Shown here one piece after another: positions 33,379 through 45,803 of a stretch of DNA of 64,000 bases. Below the pieces are notes generated by a model that did not search any database, was not told the origin of the DNA, and saw nothing but the letters and a program-made list of their open reading frames with translations. Origin of the DNA: Anniella stebbinsi (Eukaryota > Chordata > Lepidosauria > Squamata > Anniellidae); NCBI GenBank assembly GCA_029215795.1, contig JARDYH010000005.1:30324001-30388000 (forward strand). Reading direction: 5' to 3'. Each line of letters starts with the position of its first letter. The first letter of the stretch is position 1. A program made the translations under genes and the position numbers.

Positions 33379-33776
33379 AGGAAGGTGCTAGTATGGACAT
33401 TTTGGCAGCTACATAAGAAATAGTTTGTATTCAGTTAGAATGATCACAGAAGCACTTGGAGACACTTTCATTTTGCAAGCAAAAGACCTATTTAATGTGT
33501 GATTTCACTTTCATAAAGGAACACATAGCACATACATTTAAGTCACTGGTTTTGTACTTGTGTGGGTGTTAAAGCAATTAGCTCTGGTCACAGTACAAAT
33601 GAGGTTCAGAGAAGGTATTTGTGTGGGTAGTGTTGAGCTGACCTGTTACTAGCACTATAATCCTCAAGGTTAGTGCCAACCAGTTCTTAGGGTTTTATAG
33701 AAGACTTCAGTAACTGGGTTAGGATTCCAAATAAATAAGTCAGAAGGACTCTAACGGAGCCTTAAAAGATTTAACT

Positions 33777-33910
33777 CTGCCTTCCCCAAGCTAGTGCCCT
33801 CCAAATGTGTTGGACTATAACACTTAGCATCCCCAAACCAGCCATGCTGGCTAGAGATGCTGGGAGTTGTAGTCCAGCACAACTAGAAGGCACTAGGCTG
33901 GGGAAGGCAG
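33777..33910. mobile_element. hAT-like MITE
   Basis: CTGCCTTCCCCAAGCTAGTG at the left and CACTAGGCTGGGGAAGGCAG at the right are inverted. Inner arms GTTGGACTATAAC and GTTGTAGTCCAGCAC are also complementary. 134 bp. A related middle (GTTGGACTGCAACTC-type) appears at 39930-40062 and 56305-56424. Confidence 0.6.
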
Positions 33911-35009
33911 ATTAAACCTGTTGCGCTCTGGAGCAATGTGTTTTATAGTTAAGCAACTGGCCTTGCGCACATTTAGTGGAATGTTCTAGGTTTTGCAAGT
34001 GCATTTCTTTTTATGTCCATTGTTTCACCATTTTGTACTGTCTGCCATACATAAGAGAAACTAAATGTTTTTAAAATGATAATTAATATAACCCTTGGAT
34101 ATCCCTGCTAGCGTTCCTATATATCAGCTGAAGTGCTATTCAGACTGAAAGGCCAGAGTAAACAGAATGGTGTCTGTATAATCCTTGACATTTCTCAAGC
34201 GCTTGGCATTAGCATCACGTTCCAAAATTAATTCCTTCTTTCACCATCTGGGAGGAGGTGATTATTATCCCTGCTGTAAGGATAGAGGACACTTCCCCAA
34301 TTTATTAAATCCATTTGGATAATACAGGTTTAGCTCCCAGATGAGTGTTCAGTTCAGTGTGATAAGAACACCTCACTCAAATTCACTTGAAACACACCCT
34401 TCAAGTGCTGCTATTAGATATCCACACAGATTTTGAACTTTAACAAAGTTCTGTCAGAAAGGTTCAACGACTCTGTGTCCAGCAAAAGGATAATTCCTAG
34501 GTTAAGCTTTTAGTTCAAAAATCTGTCACCTGTAAGTATCATCCAGCATTATGAAAGGAGGCAAGGACATCAACGTAACATGGTCTTAGCTATTTGCTTA
34601 TATTTGTTGGCTTCTTTTCTCCTTTTCAATAAAGGAAGTTAGAATGCAATCCTATGCAGGTTTACATAGCAAAAAGCCCTACAACTCCCAGCATTCCCCA
34701 GCCAGCAGAGCATTTGATCATAAGGGAGCCCCATTTTAGTGAGATATTTTACTGGCCAGTTTAAGTTTCAGCAAAATTGAATATTTGGAGAGATTTTAAG
34801 GGAGCTAAATGAAGTACCACTGATGCATGTACCTACATATATTTGTATCTCATGTTTTATAAATCTCAAGATTACGCTGGAAATGTGATGATGCCTCTTT
34901 AGTCCATAGCAAGCACAACAGTGCCACCTACTGGTTTAGTATCTTAGCAACAGATTCTCACCTTCCCAACTGCCTCATTGCAAAGAAAAGTCTGGTTTAG
35001 AAGCTTCCA
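33911..35009. other. Region downstream of LIMA1, no gene recognised
   Basis: No exon-like or element-like feature apart from an arm of the CTATGCA-type palindrome at 34645-34715. Confidence 0.45.
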
Positions 35010-36246
35010 ACAATAAAAATGACAGAGCCTTTATTGAATAAAAATGTTTCATACTTAGCAAGATTGGTAAGAAAGCAGAATATTTTACAACTCTAAAATA
35101 TAGTTAGAGCTAATTTAAGTAAATACGTTACAAAAAGATTAAAAACTATTAAAGTAAACCCTTTGCCCAGCTCAAAATACTATGATTTATAAAATACATG
35201 CATCAAGTTGAAAAGCACTAAAAACACAATGCTAGGAATCAGTCCCAAGAAATCCCCTCATGTAGATTTTTGCATGTAGCATTTTTTATGCTGACTCTTA
35301 AATCTGGAAGTCTGGAAAATATAGAGTTTCATAACATATTGTTTGCAGAAGAGCAGAATGAACATTTTAATAGGAAACATTATTTCAGGAAGACAAATGT
35401 GAAATGTAAGTAGTGATACCTTGCAGACAGAAGCATTGCCCTCTACACAGTCCTTTGATTAGCACTACTCTTGGAAATAAAGATGCCACATTTCTAGGCA
35501 GGTATGAGAAAGATAGCAGACCAGCAGGCTCTGATTCACCTGGGTCCCAATTTACAAATGTTGTATGCAAAACAAAACAAAACAAGCAAAGTGCGAAGGT
35601 TCTTTCCTGATCATTGTAAGCTTCCCCTTAAAATTATGCTGCAGACTGCATGTTTAAGATAATATTATTGGACACCTATCTAGAAGACAGTGTTTTCACT
35701 ATTTTAAAAAATGTATCCATTGTGCCTTTACACAAACATTAAAGTGCAGCCACCATTTAAAGTGGTCCCCAAGCCCCTTGGAACTGGTCCCTAAGCACTG
35801 CAGTAGTATTGGAAGTGGTAATAGTAATGTATCTCAAATAGCCTTTTTCTTTCAGCTCAACTCTGGGGAGTATAGTGACATGCTGCAACAATGGCTGAAG
35901 CAGAAGAGAATAAGAGGCCATTTAAATGACCAGGTTACAGAATGGAATTCAGCAATGTACAGTTTTGCTCAATTGAGGCAGCAGCTATTCCCACAACAGA
36001 CTTATGCTTACTATTCAGTTTTCACAGAATCAGTTACATTCTTGCAGGTTTCCAAAGAAATTTCCTATAAAATGCAAATCTGAGCAAGTCTTTTTGGTTC
36101 CCTTATGCATTAACCTGCAGCACAGTTTCACTTCCACAGAGGGTAGACGTTACAGAGGGGAGGGGAACCCGAAACACTAAACACATCAATTTAAGGCCCA
36201 GCACCCTGCAGTAAGTTCTCTAGTGGGAAACAAGTCACGTTTCTTC
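35010..36246 (-). other. LIMA1: LIMA1 3'UTR (putative)
   Basis: About 1.2 kb follows the LIMA1 stop on the minus strand without further coding exons. The end is set by AATAAA at 35035-35030, with cleavage expected 15-25 bases further. The length is normal for a vertebrate 3'UTR. Short plus-strand frames such as 35778-36083 are by-products. Confidence 0.6.
35030..35035 (-). terminator. LIMA1: LIMA1 poly(A) signal
   Basis: AATAAA on the minus strand (TTTATT on plus), followed downstream by a T-rich stretch (TTTTTATTGTTGG). It is the best candidate for the LIMA1 mRNA 3' end. Confidence 0.6.
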
Positions 36247-37284
<1,038 letters not shown>

Positions 37285-38764
37285 TCACAAGGCAAAAAAC
37301 ATTAACTCCCTCAAAATGTGCCTCCAAAAAAAGGTCAGATGCATCACACCACTCCTGCAAGTTATTCTGGGCTAATATACAAAATAGGGCAATTGTTTGG
37401 ACTGTCAATGGGGCAATAATTCCAAAATAGACCTGCAATAATCCACTTATAAAAGTTACTCTTAAATATTGTACCAATCCAAATTATATTAGCTGTCCCC
37501 TGTTTGAAACAATTGCTTTAATCACGCAGCAGCTTCGAAGGGACAACTTAGTCAGATACAGAAAAAACAGCTACTAAAAAAAAAAGGACAGCTAATGTTT
37601 GGAAGATTTGGTATTCTGATATCAGAAAGGTGTTGTGCCCATTTCATAGATGTGAAGGCTGATCCTAGATGAAGCCATTCATTTCAGATCAGAACTAAGA
37701 AGGAATGCAATTTCAGTATTACTGCTGTACTATGAAGGATTCTTAAGTATGAGCACCTGCCTCAGCTATGTAAACTGATAGGACATGATTAAGGGGGGGA
37801 GGGATGATTTCCTACCATACCAATTCCAGAGATTATAGACAGAAAATAGTTTTGCTTTTCAAAGAGCTGAAATAGGGAATGTGTCTACGTTTTCACTTTC
37901 TCCCCTTGTTAAATGGTTTTGAAGATTTCTGCATTGTTTCAAAACCCGGTTAGATAAGAGGCGACAGTGGGACAGAGAGAGAAATCATTCAACATAAGTA
38001 GGAACGCCTCTGCCAAAAGATGGTCTGGCACTACCACATTAGGCAGTTGTCTCAGGCGGCAGATGCTGGAGGAAGCATCCAGGTATTCAAGGAGAGAGCT
38101 GTGTGCCTTGCAATCTACACTGTGCCCTATAAGTCAGACTGCTGCCTTTAGGTTCAGTGGAGGACCTTGCCTCATCATTAGTGTTGAAGACAGATTCATC
38201 TGCCTGTCCAGACAGATTTTGTACATTGAATGGGAGGGGGCACCGTCTTGTCCTTCGCCTAAGGCAGGGAAATGTATTGGACAGGCCCTGCTCAAAAGCT
38301 ATGTCTGTTACCTGAGTTGCGGTCTCCTAATGGCCAGAATTAGCAGCAGAGGCAGAGACAAACTCTGATCTTCAAGTTGCATGGCTGCCTGCAGGAAACA
38401 GCCTGTTGTGCTCTCTAGGGGACCTAGATAATGTTGTGATGTAAACACTGCCACTATGATAGCCAGGCTGCCTTGTAGCGGGATAGGCAGATGCTGCCAA
38501 GACAGTCAGCCTAGCCACCATCTGGTGTCTCACATCACATGCCACTCTATCCTTCTCACACTTGTCAGAGAGCACAGGGGAAGACTGGGATGGGGGCTCC
38601 AGCCCATGTCTTTCCCTTACTTTCATCTTAGAAGGAGGGGGCAATCACCCACAAAAATCACCACTTGAAAGAGTCACTAGGAGAGGCCTGGTAGTGACTA
38701 TTCAGATGAACAGCAGCAACCTGTGGCAGCCCCTTCTTCACATGGCTGGGAGAAGACACTTTGG

Positions 38765-38985
38765 ATTATTTATTTATTCCATTTATATCCTACCTTTTTT
38801 TCTACCTAAGGAGCCCAAGGAAGATTACATAATCTTCTTCCTCTCCATTTTATCCTCACAACAACAACCTTGTGAGGTGGGTTGGGCTGAAAGTCTGTGA
38901 TTGGCCCAAAGTCACCCAGCGGGCTTCCATGGATCTCCTGACTCCCAGTCCAACACTCTAGCGACTACATCACACTGGATGTGCA
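38765..38985 (-). mobile_element. tRNA-derived CORE/MIR-like SINE
   Basis: On the minus strand it starts with a tRNA-like head (CCAGTGTGATGTAGTCGCTA, GAGTGTTGGACTGGGAGTCA), continues through GGGTGACTTTGGGCC and CTCACAAGGTTGTTG, and ends with an AAATAAATAAAT tail. It is the fullest of three same-orientation copies (21150, 24365). It lies sense to LIMA1 in its last intron. Confidence 0.7.
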
Positions 38986-39078
38986 AGGCTGAGAATTCCG
39001 TTCCATTTAAGCCTGATGGGATTCCGCAGTGTTTCCATTATGATACGTGGTGGCAGGCTTTAACTGATTTCCGATTCC

Positions 39079-39780
39079 AGAAATGTTTTGCACATTTTTT
39101 CCAGCTCTGGCCTTTGTGCTTACGGTAATTTGTGCAAATTGGATTTTGAAGGTGGGAGCATCTTTAACTTTGCACAAATGGGGTCGTATTTTTATGTATA
39201 TATATTTAATTGGCAATCTTGCACAAGTATGCACAATGCCAAATCCGCTTGTCTGTTATGTAGCCCCACAGAGGTCTATTCCCCTTTTACAGATATCAGT
39301 TTCACCTACTTCCTTTAGCCAATTTACTTGCCAATTTCATCCTCCACTAGAGGGCTTCCCCAGGAAAAGCCAGGGGAGAAATTGACAGTTCTTTGTCATG
39401 TACAGAATATGGCACTGCTAGGCTAAATGTAGTGAGTGGAGAGGATGAAACCAACAAGGGTATCTACAAGAAAGGAATATGACTCTGTGGGGCTACATAG
39501 TGGACAGGCAGACTTGTGATTGTGCGCACTTGCGCAAGTTCATGAATAAATTATTTTTTAAAAAAATTACTACCCCATTTGTGCAAATTTCCCCCCCAAT
39601 CTAATTTTGGCAAAATGCCACCATTTTAAAAAAATAGAAAAGCATATTGACTCAACTCGCTACAGATTGAGTTGACATGAGTGGGACTAAATGAAATAAA
39701 ATCTGCTGGGGCCTAACTGGAAAAATCTGTCAGGTTTTCACCCCTCAAACAAAATTCTCATACATTCCTAATCTAGTTAT
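39079..39780. mobile_element. Foldback element, copy 2 (0.70 kb), in LIMA1 intron
   Basis: Colinear with 32712-33378 over its whole length (GTTTTGCACATTTTTT at the start, TTCTCATACATTCCTA at the end), same strand, about 6.4 kb away. The same internal pairing is present (CTTTGCACAAATGGGGT against ACCCCATTTGTGCAAAT). The 18-bp flanking repeat of copy 1 is absent here, so the two are separate insertions rather than one segmental duplication. Confidence 0.65.
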
Positions 39781-39929
39781 TTTTTGTTCTTTGCTTGAAC
39801 TGATATTCCCATTGCCACTGCTGTATCTATATGAGTGCAATCCTGCTGGTATGGTCACTACCCACAAATTTGTCTAACCCCAGATCTTATAGCAGAGAAT
39901 TCTGCAAGTTAAAAGTTTATAGATCATGT

Positions 39930-40062
39930 CAAGGGTGGGCAACTTGCAACTGTCCAGATGTTGTTGGACTGCAACTCTCATCAGTCCTAGCCAACACAGC
40001 CAATGGTGAAGTATGATGGGAGCTGCAGTCCAGCAAAATCTGGAGGACCACAAGTTGCCCTG
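39930..40062. mobile_element. hAT-like MITE
   Basis: CAAGGGTGGGCAACTTG and CAAGTTGCCCTG are inverted ends. The middle has GTTGGACTGCAACTC and GAGCTGCAGTCCAGC. The 8-bp flanks GATCATGT and CATTATGT agree at 6 of 8. 133 bp. Confidence 0.6.
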
Positions 40063-40321
40063 CATTATGTAAATAGCACACTTCCTTTTACTACCATTCA
40101 TAGAGTACCTGAGGTAGCTTAAGTACCTACTATTATTTTACTGTGCATCCCATGTAGTAGATTCCACTGGAGCTCCTGGTGGTCAACCAAATAGAATGCC
40201 CAACTCACATTTCTTATCACAACAAAAAATTCACTCCTGCAACTCACAAGAGATCATTCATTTAAAGAAACCTACATTTGTTGTTAGAACAACTGAACTG
40301 TACCCAACAGTCTTCGACTTA

Positions 40322-40456
<135 letters not shown>

Positions 40457-43400
40457 CTAATGGAAGAAAAATGGATGAGTGGTAGCAGTATTTTTCTTTC
40501 AGTAGTCCTGAAGGTCAATTCCAACAGAGTCTCCCTCAAAAGCTAATGCACGTTAAGTTATTTAACTTAGATGCAACAATCTTTCTCTTCATCCTCTCTT
40601 CTTCCCCCTCCCACGACCTGCTAAATCCTATGTTCTGGTCAAGCTAGAAAGACCAAGTTTATGAAGATATCCAACAAAATCCCTCCACCTCCATCCACTA
40701 GTATATCTGCTGTTGACATTTCCGGAGGTGGCTCAAAAGTAAACACAAGAATCCGTGGAACTGGCAAAAGGCTATCTATCTAAACAGTATCTCCAGCCAA
40801 ACGTTACGATCTACACCCATCTTCAGTCTCTCTCTAGAGGGCCGGCAGATTGTGGGAATGGGGGGGAATGTAAGAGGGTGACAAAGGGCAAGATCAGCAG
40901 AAGCACCCTGAAGTCTAGAAGGTTGAAGACAGACTTAACTGTTCATATTGAATTTTTTTCAGCTTCACAACAGAAATGACAGGACATGCACACCAGCGAA
41001 TGGAATGTTGTCTTGGCCATCGTGTCTTGCACCTCCCACCAATTCACCCTCCCCATCCTATGCCTCAGGTGTGCTGTCCCATTTTAAATGCCACATGAAC
41101 ATTCATGTGTTTCTATTCATTCATCAGATCATTTATAAGGATTCCATTTTTCAGAGTGCAGAGCTGTGCTGGGGTTAACAGGGGAGGCAGCCAATCAGCA
41201 CCTTTCAGTCTGCAGAATTCTTCTGAACTCAACCCTGGAGGGGCAAGCCACATGTAGACGGAAGGTGTTAGATCTGTCTTCAACCAAACACAAAATGTAT
41301 GAGAGAGTACAAACAATTCAAGGGTCTAAACAAGCATAGCTAGTGAGGGTGCTCATGGTCTAAGTGGACCTGTTTGGGGAATCAAGAGGGTACACTCTGG
41401 CCATTTGAATTATTTTAATGATTGAAAAATATTTCTAAACTGCTTATCTCTAAAAAAGTATCATCAAAGCACTGCAGAATAGAAAATTAAAAAATAAAAG
41501 CAAAATTATATGTTCTGCTTTCAAACCAGGAACTAACTGTAAAATAACTGCTTTTTATAAAATGCTACTTATTTTGAAAGAGCTTCAATGTTGGAGCCAA
41601 TGCTTTAAGAAGGCATTCAATGATCTATATATAATCTGATAAATAAAACATTTAAATATACACTGTGCTTGGCAACTAGAATGTGAAGCCCAGCTAAGTA
41701 AAAAGATATTGGACAGCAGCAATACAACAAACAGATTTATTGTGCTTCCAGAAGGATGTGTTTTATATATCCAAGATGGCCTAGGCAACACTGTTGATTT
41801 AAGTAACAGAAGGCTGCTTGTCCAGGCACAGAGAAATAACTGTTCTTTCCCTTAAAAAAAAAATCTACAAACTAATACCATCTTTTTTCACTTTGATGAT
41901 CAATGAAGTCTCAACGTAATGTAAGCAGCATGGAAAAAATAGATCCCTCTAATGACAGAAAGAATCCAGGCAACAAATTTGCTTGGCTGTCAAAAACTGG
42001 TTTCCCAAATCTCATCTGGGAACCAGACATCTGTAATGCGTGACATTAGCTGCAGCAACATAGATTCCCCATCCAACTTACATGCATGTATGAAGAAGGG
42101 TTTTGGGGGGTGTAGAAATATTTTCCTTTCCAAGCATGCTATAAATAGCAACTATAGTAGAAGGGTGAAGTCCAGTTAATAAAAAGGAGGAGAACAGGCA
42201 AGAAAGCTGAGAGTTGAGCTCACATTAAAAGGGAGGCAGAAGGCAGGAGTAGAGATTAGGAACCAGGAGCAGGAAACAGAAGCTGGAAAAGACAAATGGC
42301 TATTTATAAACATATATCTGGGCTGGTATGAAAGCTCACTAAGAAGTTCCTTGGATGAAAACTGTTTTATATTCACGCGAACCCAATAAAAACAGACTCA
42401 AGTAACAATTCTGTTGCACAGTGTCAAGGAGAGAAAAGTCTCTCAAAGTAATAAGAACAACAACAACAACAACAAATACAACATTTTTCACAGGAGAAAC
42501 TGGATACTCATTAACTAAATTTGCATTTTGTACTCGTCATTTAAATGGATGAAAAGGAAACCAGAAGGCTTGTGAATTATTCACAAGTTGTACAATAAAT
42601 TAGTGGTAGAACTGGGAGCAAACACCAGCTGCAGTGGGAGTGACAAACAGTTTATGCCACTTCAGTCTCCCCTCAAAACCCACATACCCTTTCTCTCTCC
42701 ACTGCCATTCGGTCCCCTTATCAACTAACCTAAGTACATAATTCTCAGAAGATTGTCTTTTTCTTTTAATACCGTTAACAGCTAGTCTAAGCAGCTAGAA
42801 AGCCTGGCTGCTGGTGCACTTACTGGCCCACACATTCAAAAATTGGGCTGCAATGCCCATGGGAATGATGGGATACTGTACAGAAAAAATTGGACTGCCA
42901 TTGCAGCCACATATTGAACCAGTGGGCCAGCAGGAGTGCCAGCAGCCAGGCTTTCTAGTTGCCTGGAGTGGCTATAAACTGTTAAAAAGAAGAAAAAAAG
43001 TATTTTAAAAGGCAGCCCTTAGACCACCTTGTAAGTCCTTTTTTTAAAGAACGTGCACATTTTTAGTGGGGAGGGAGAAATCACACATTAATGCAGGGAT
43101 GGGAAAGAATGGACTTAATATCTAGATTTATTTCTAGACCTAGTTCTAGGTTTTGTGGCTGTTCTATCCATTCCTGTGCTGTTTATTGTTTTGCATTATA
43201 TTATTTTAAATATTTTTATTGTATTTTATATTTTTAACTGTTCTATGGCTTTTAGTTTTTGTAACTGCTTGTAATTTGCCCAGAGAACATTAGTTATGAG
43301 TGGATTAAAAATGAAATAAATAATCCCACACCATGTGTGTGTATATGTGTGTCTGTTTCTCATGAGTGTGCAAATGTATTAGGATTTACTTTTGTATCTA

Positions 43401-43765
43401 CATATTTAACTTGCCTATTTTTGTATTTCTGTATTTTAATTTTCAAAATGAAAATGCATATACCTCAAAAATGTCAGTGTACCAACATCACCCTCATCCA
43501 AAACAGGTCCTGCCAGGAGATCTTTAGTTTAAAAACTTGCATAGAACAACTACACAGAATGTTTTGGTTTCCTTCTCTTAAATACCTGCATATTTCAGAT
43601 TTAGAAATTAAGAGTTTGCTAATCGTGGAGAAACTTGACTACTGGTGATTTGCAAAGGCAGAGTCAGATAATAAAAGACTACTCATATCCACCAATCAGC
43701 ACTTTATATTAGTTTTTCTTTTGTATTGCCCATCGCTACCAACTAAGAAAAAAAATCCACTGTAC
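40457..43765 (-). other. LIMA1: LIMA1 intron
   Basis: Phase 0 between ATG AAG|GTACAG and ATTAG|AAG TTC. The donor GTACAG lacks the usual A at +3/+4 pattern and is weak. The intron holds an (AAC)n array near 42449-42472 and an L2-like LINE tail (43100-43325). 40750-43080 shows no other recognisable feature. Confidence 0.8.
43100..43325 (+). mobile_element. L2-like LINE 3' tail
   Basis: A T-rich 3'UTR (TTTTATTGTATTTTATATTT) is followed by TAATTTGCCCAGAGAACATT and an AAAAATGAAATAAATAAT tail. It matches the tails at 4985-5305 and 61190-61252. No coding part remains. Confidence 0.5.
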
Positions 43766-43875
43766 CTTCATTGCTTTCGGAGGAGATGCATCAGTCTGGC
43801 TAGATGCTCTAGGGCTTTGTTGTTTGGCATAGACAGACCTTAGGACCTCCGTTTCTTTCTGGACGTTTAATCCCA
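43766..43875 (-). CDS. LIMA1: LIMA1 exon (linker before LIM domain)
   Basis: 110 bases, acceptor CCTGTTTTAG, donor AAG|GTACAG. It starts with two bases that join the A of the previous exon to make ATG (Met), then GLNVQKETEVLRSVYAKQQS and PRASSQTDASPPKAMK. SPPKAMK followed by KFQ in the next exon matches the mammalian junction. The rest is a Ser/Gln-rich, probably disordered linker. Confidence 0.9.
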
Positions 43876-44206
43876 CTAAAACAGGGGAAGGATTCTTACT
43901 AGTATTTCTTATTTAAAACACAATTCACATCTTAGATTAAGGAAGGTACGACTAAATTCGTAAATACAGTGCCAATGATAATTCGGTCTCAGCTACAATC
44001 ATAACAAACAAGAGTACCAACTACTTCAGCTGCAGCACTTCGTACTACCTAAAGAGGGGGGTTAATTTGTGAATGAAGGGCCCTGTGAGATCAATTCACA
44101 TCCATTCATAAGAATCAACTTTCAAAGTGCATGGGGTCTTGGCATTTCTCTCCTCTATGGTTAAAACTGATGTTCAGAAAAATTGCACATATGGAGAATA
44201 TATACT

Positions 44207-44670
44207 AGGGTGACCAGATTTTAAAAATCAAAATCCCGGTCCCCCCCCCCCGCCCCCCCCCAAAACAACCCCCCCACCAAGCCACCCCCCCCAAAAAAAA
44301 CCAGCCTGGACCTACCACTGGGTTCCTCCGTCGCCCGCGCGGCCGCGCCGGGTCCTCCGTCGCCACCCGCGCGGGAGAGGGGCTGGATCCGGAAGTGACG
44401 TAACCGGCCCTCTCCCGTCTCTTCTGCGCGGCCTCTGGCCTTACGAGCCCGGCGGCGAAGGTGGTGGAGGAGCCCGGGAAGCGGCTGCCCCAGCAGGTAA
44501 GTGCCCCCCTTCGTGCTTACCTGCTGGGGCGGCCGCTTCCCGGGCTCCTCCGCCGCCGGGTCTACCGCCGCTCCTTGCTTGCTGCCACCGCCGCGTGACC
44601 CCCCGCCACCCCGGTTTGCCCTCTGGATTCCCGGTTAGGACCGGGAAATCCCGAGCCACCTGGTCAGCCT
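44207..44670. mobile_element. GC-rich hAT-like element, copy 2, in LIMA1 intron
   Basis: AGGGTGACCAG and CTGGTCAGCCT ends are flanked by TATATACT (44199-44206) and AATATACT (44671-44678), a 7-of-8 target duplication. It is the inverse orientation of copy 1. CCGGAAGTGACGTAA is at 44389-44403. The palindrome carries CAGGTAAGTG on plus (44495-44504) and CAGGTAAGC on minus (44523-44515). It lies 330 bases upstream of the 43766-43875 exon acceptor in the LIMA1 direction. Confidence 0.75.
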
Positions 44671-45278
44671 AATATACTGCATATACAGAAAAGGGTGCAA
44701 AGGGTACACACTTGCGGTGGACATGTGTAAAAGTACAGAGAGTGGAAGGAAATTGTCAGAAATACAAAAAAGAAAAAGGAAAGATGCACTCTTTAGCCTT
44801 ACACTAACTTCAAGAAATTCTATACTGCAAACTTGAAGAATACCTTGCCTCTTGCCATTACAGCACTGATGTGCATACGAATGGCTTTGTTGAAGCAGAT
44901 ATGCTGAGAACATCTATACTGAAAATGTTATGTACTTTTAAATTTTGTATTTCAATATTTAAGAGGGGGTACCTGATTCTGCCAAGTACTTCTCAACACT
45001 AATGCTATCACTGATTTAAGAAATCTTAGCCAATTATTTTAGTCATGATTAACTTTTAGAAATTCTGTATAGATGAGATAACAAAATTATCTGAGCAGAT
45101 GAGTTTGCTCATGTGTCAAATCCATTATTTTGTATTAATTCAAATTCAGAGGTACAATTAGCATAGGCTTGTATTAAACACCTGTATTAATGTTGTTTGT
45201 CTTGCACCTCACCTATTGTATCTTCTTCCAGTTTCCATGTTACTCTCACAATCACACTATAGTATTCTCCCTTTACAC

Positions 45279-45414
45279 CAGGGGTGGGCTTCTTGTGGCC
45301 CTCCAGTTGTTTTGGCCTACAACTCTCATAATCCCTCATCACTGGCTATGCTGACTAGGGCTGATGGGAGGTGTAAGCCAAAACAACTAGAGGGGCACCA
45401 GATGCCCACTCCTG
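45279..45414. mobile_element. hAT-like MITE with perfect 8-bp target duplication
   Basis: The ends CAGGGGTGGGC and GCCCACTCCTG are inverted. CTTTACAC directly flanks both sides (45271-45278 and 45415-45422). 136 bp, no coding capacity. The intact duplication makes this one of the best-supported insertions in the window. Confidence 0.85.
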
Positions 45415-45754
45415 CTTTACACATACAGCCTTCAGTCATGTGACATGAACCTCCCCAAACCACCAAATCAGGCAGAAGCAAAAACACAACAGAAGAAACC
45501 CACTATTCCATTTCTCACATGGCTGGAAAGCTACACATTCATAAGAAAATTACTAGGAATCACCTTGGAGGGGTGCCTTGAACAGAATGCTCTGATTAAT
45601 TAGGAGGGCTGATGCTCCCTCCAGAATCTGTAGCTTCAGAAGACAAAGCAGCAATTTATCTAATCAAAGAACTAAAACCTAAGTGACATATAAATCTGTT
45701 CCTAAGTGACATATAAATCCATCTGATTGTGGGCAGGGGAGATTAAGAACTTAC

Positions 45755-45803
45755 TGGTGCCATCTTCATAAAGACTGGAATTCAAACCATCTCCTATGGA
45801 AAC
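45755..45803 (-). CDS. LIMA1: LIMA1 microexon (49 bases)
   Basis: Acceptor TTTCTCTTACAG, donor CCA|GTAAGT. It encodes VSIGDGLNSSLYEDGT plus one base that completes Met with the next exon. Phase 0 in and phase 1 out agree with both neighbours. It aligns by position with the EDD-containing segment of mammalian EPLIN, but similarity is slight. The call rests on the splice sites, phase and place. Confidence 0.8.
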
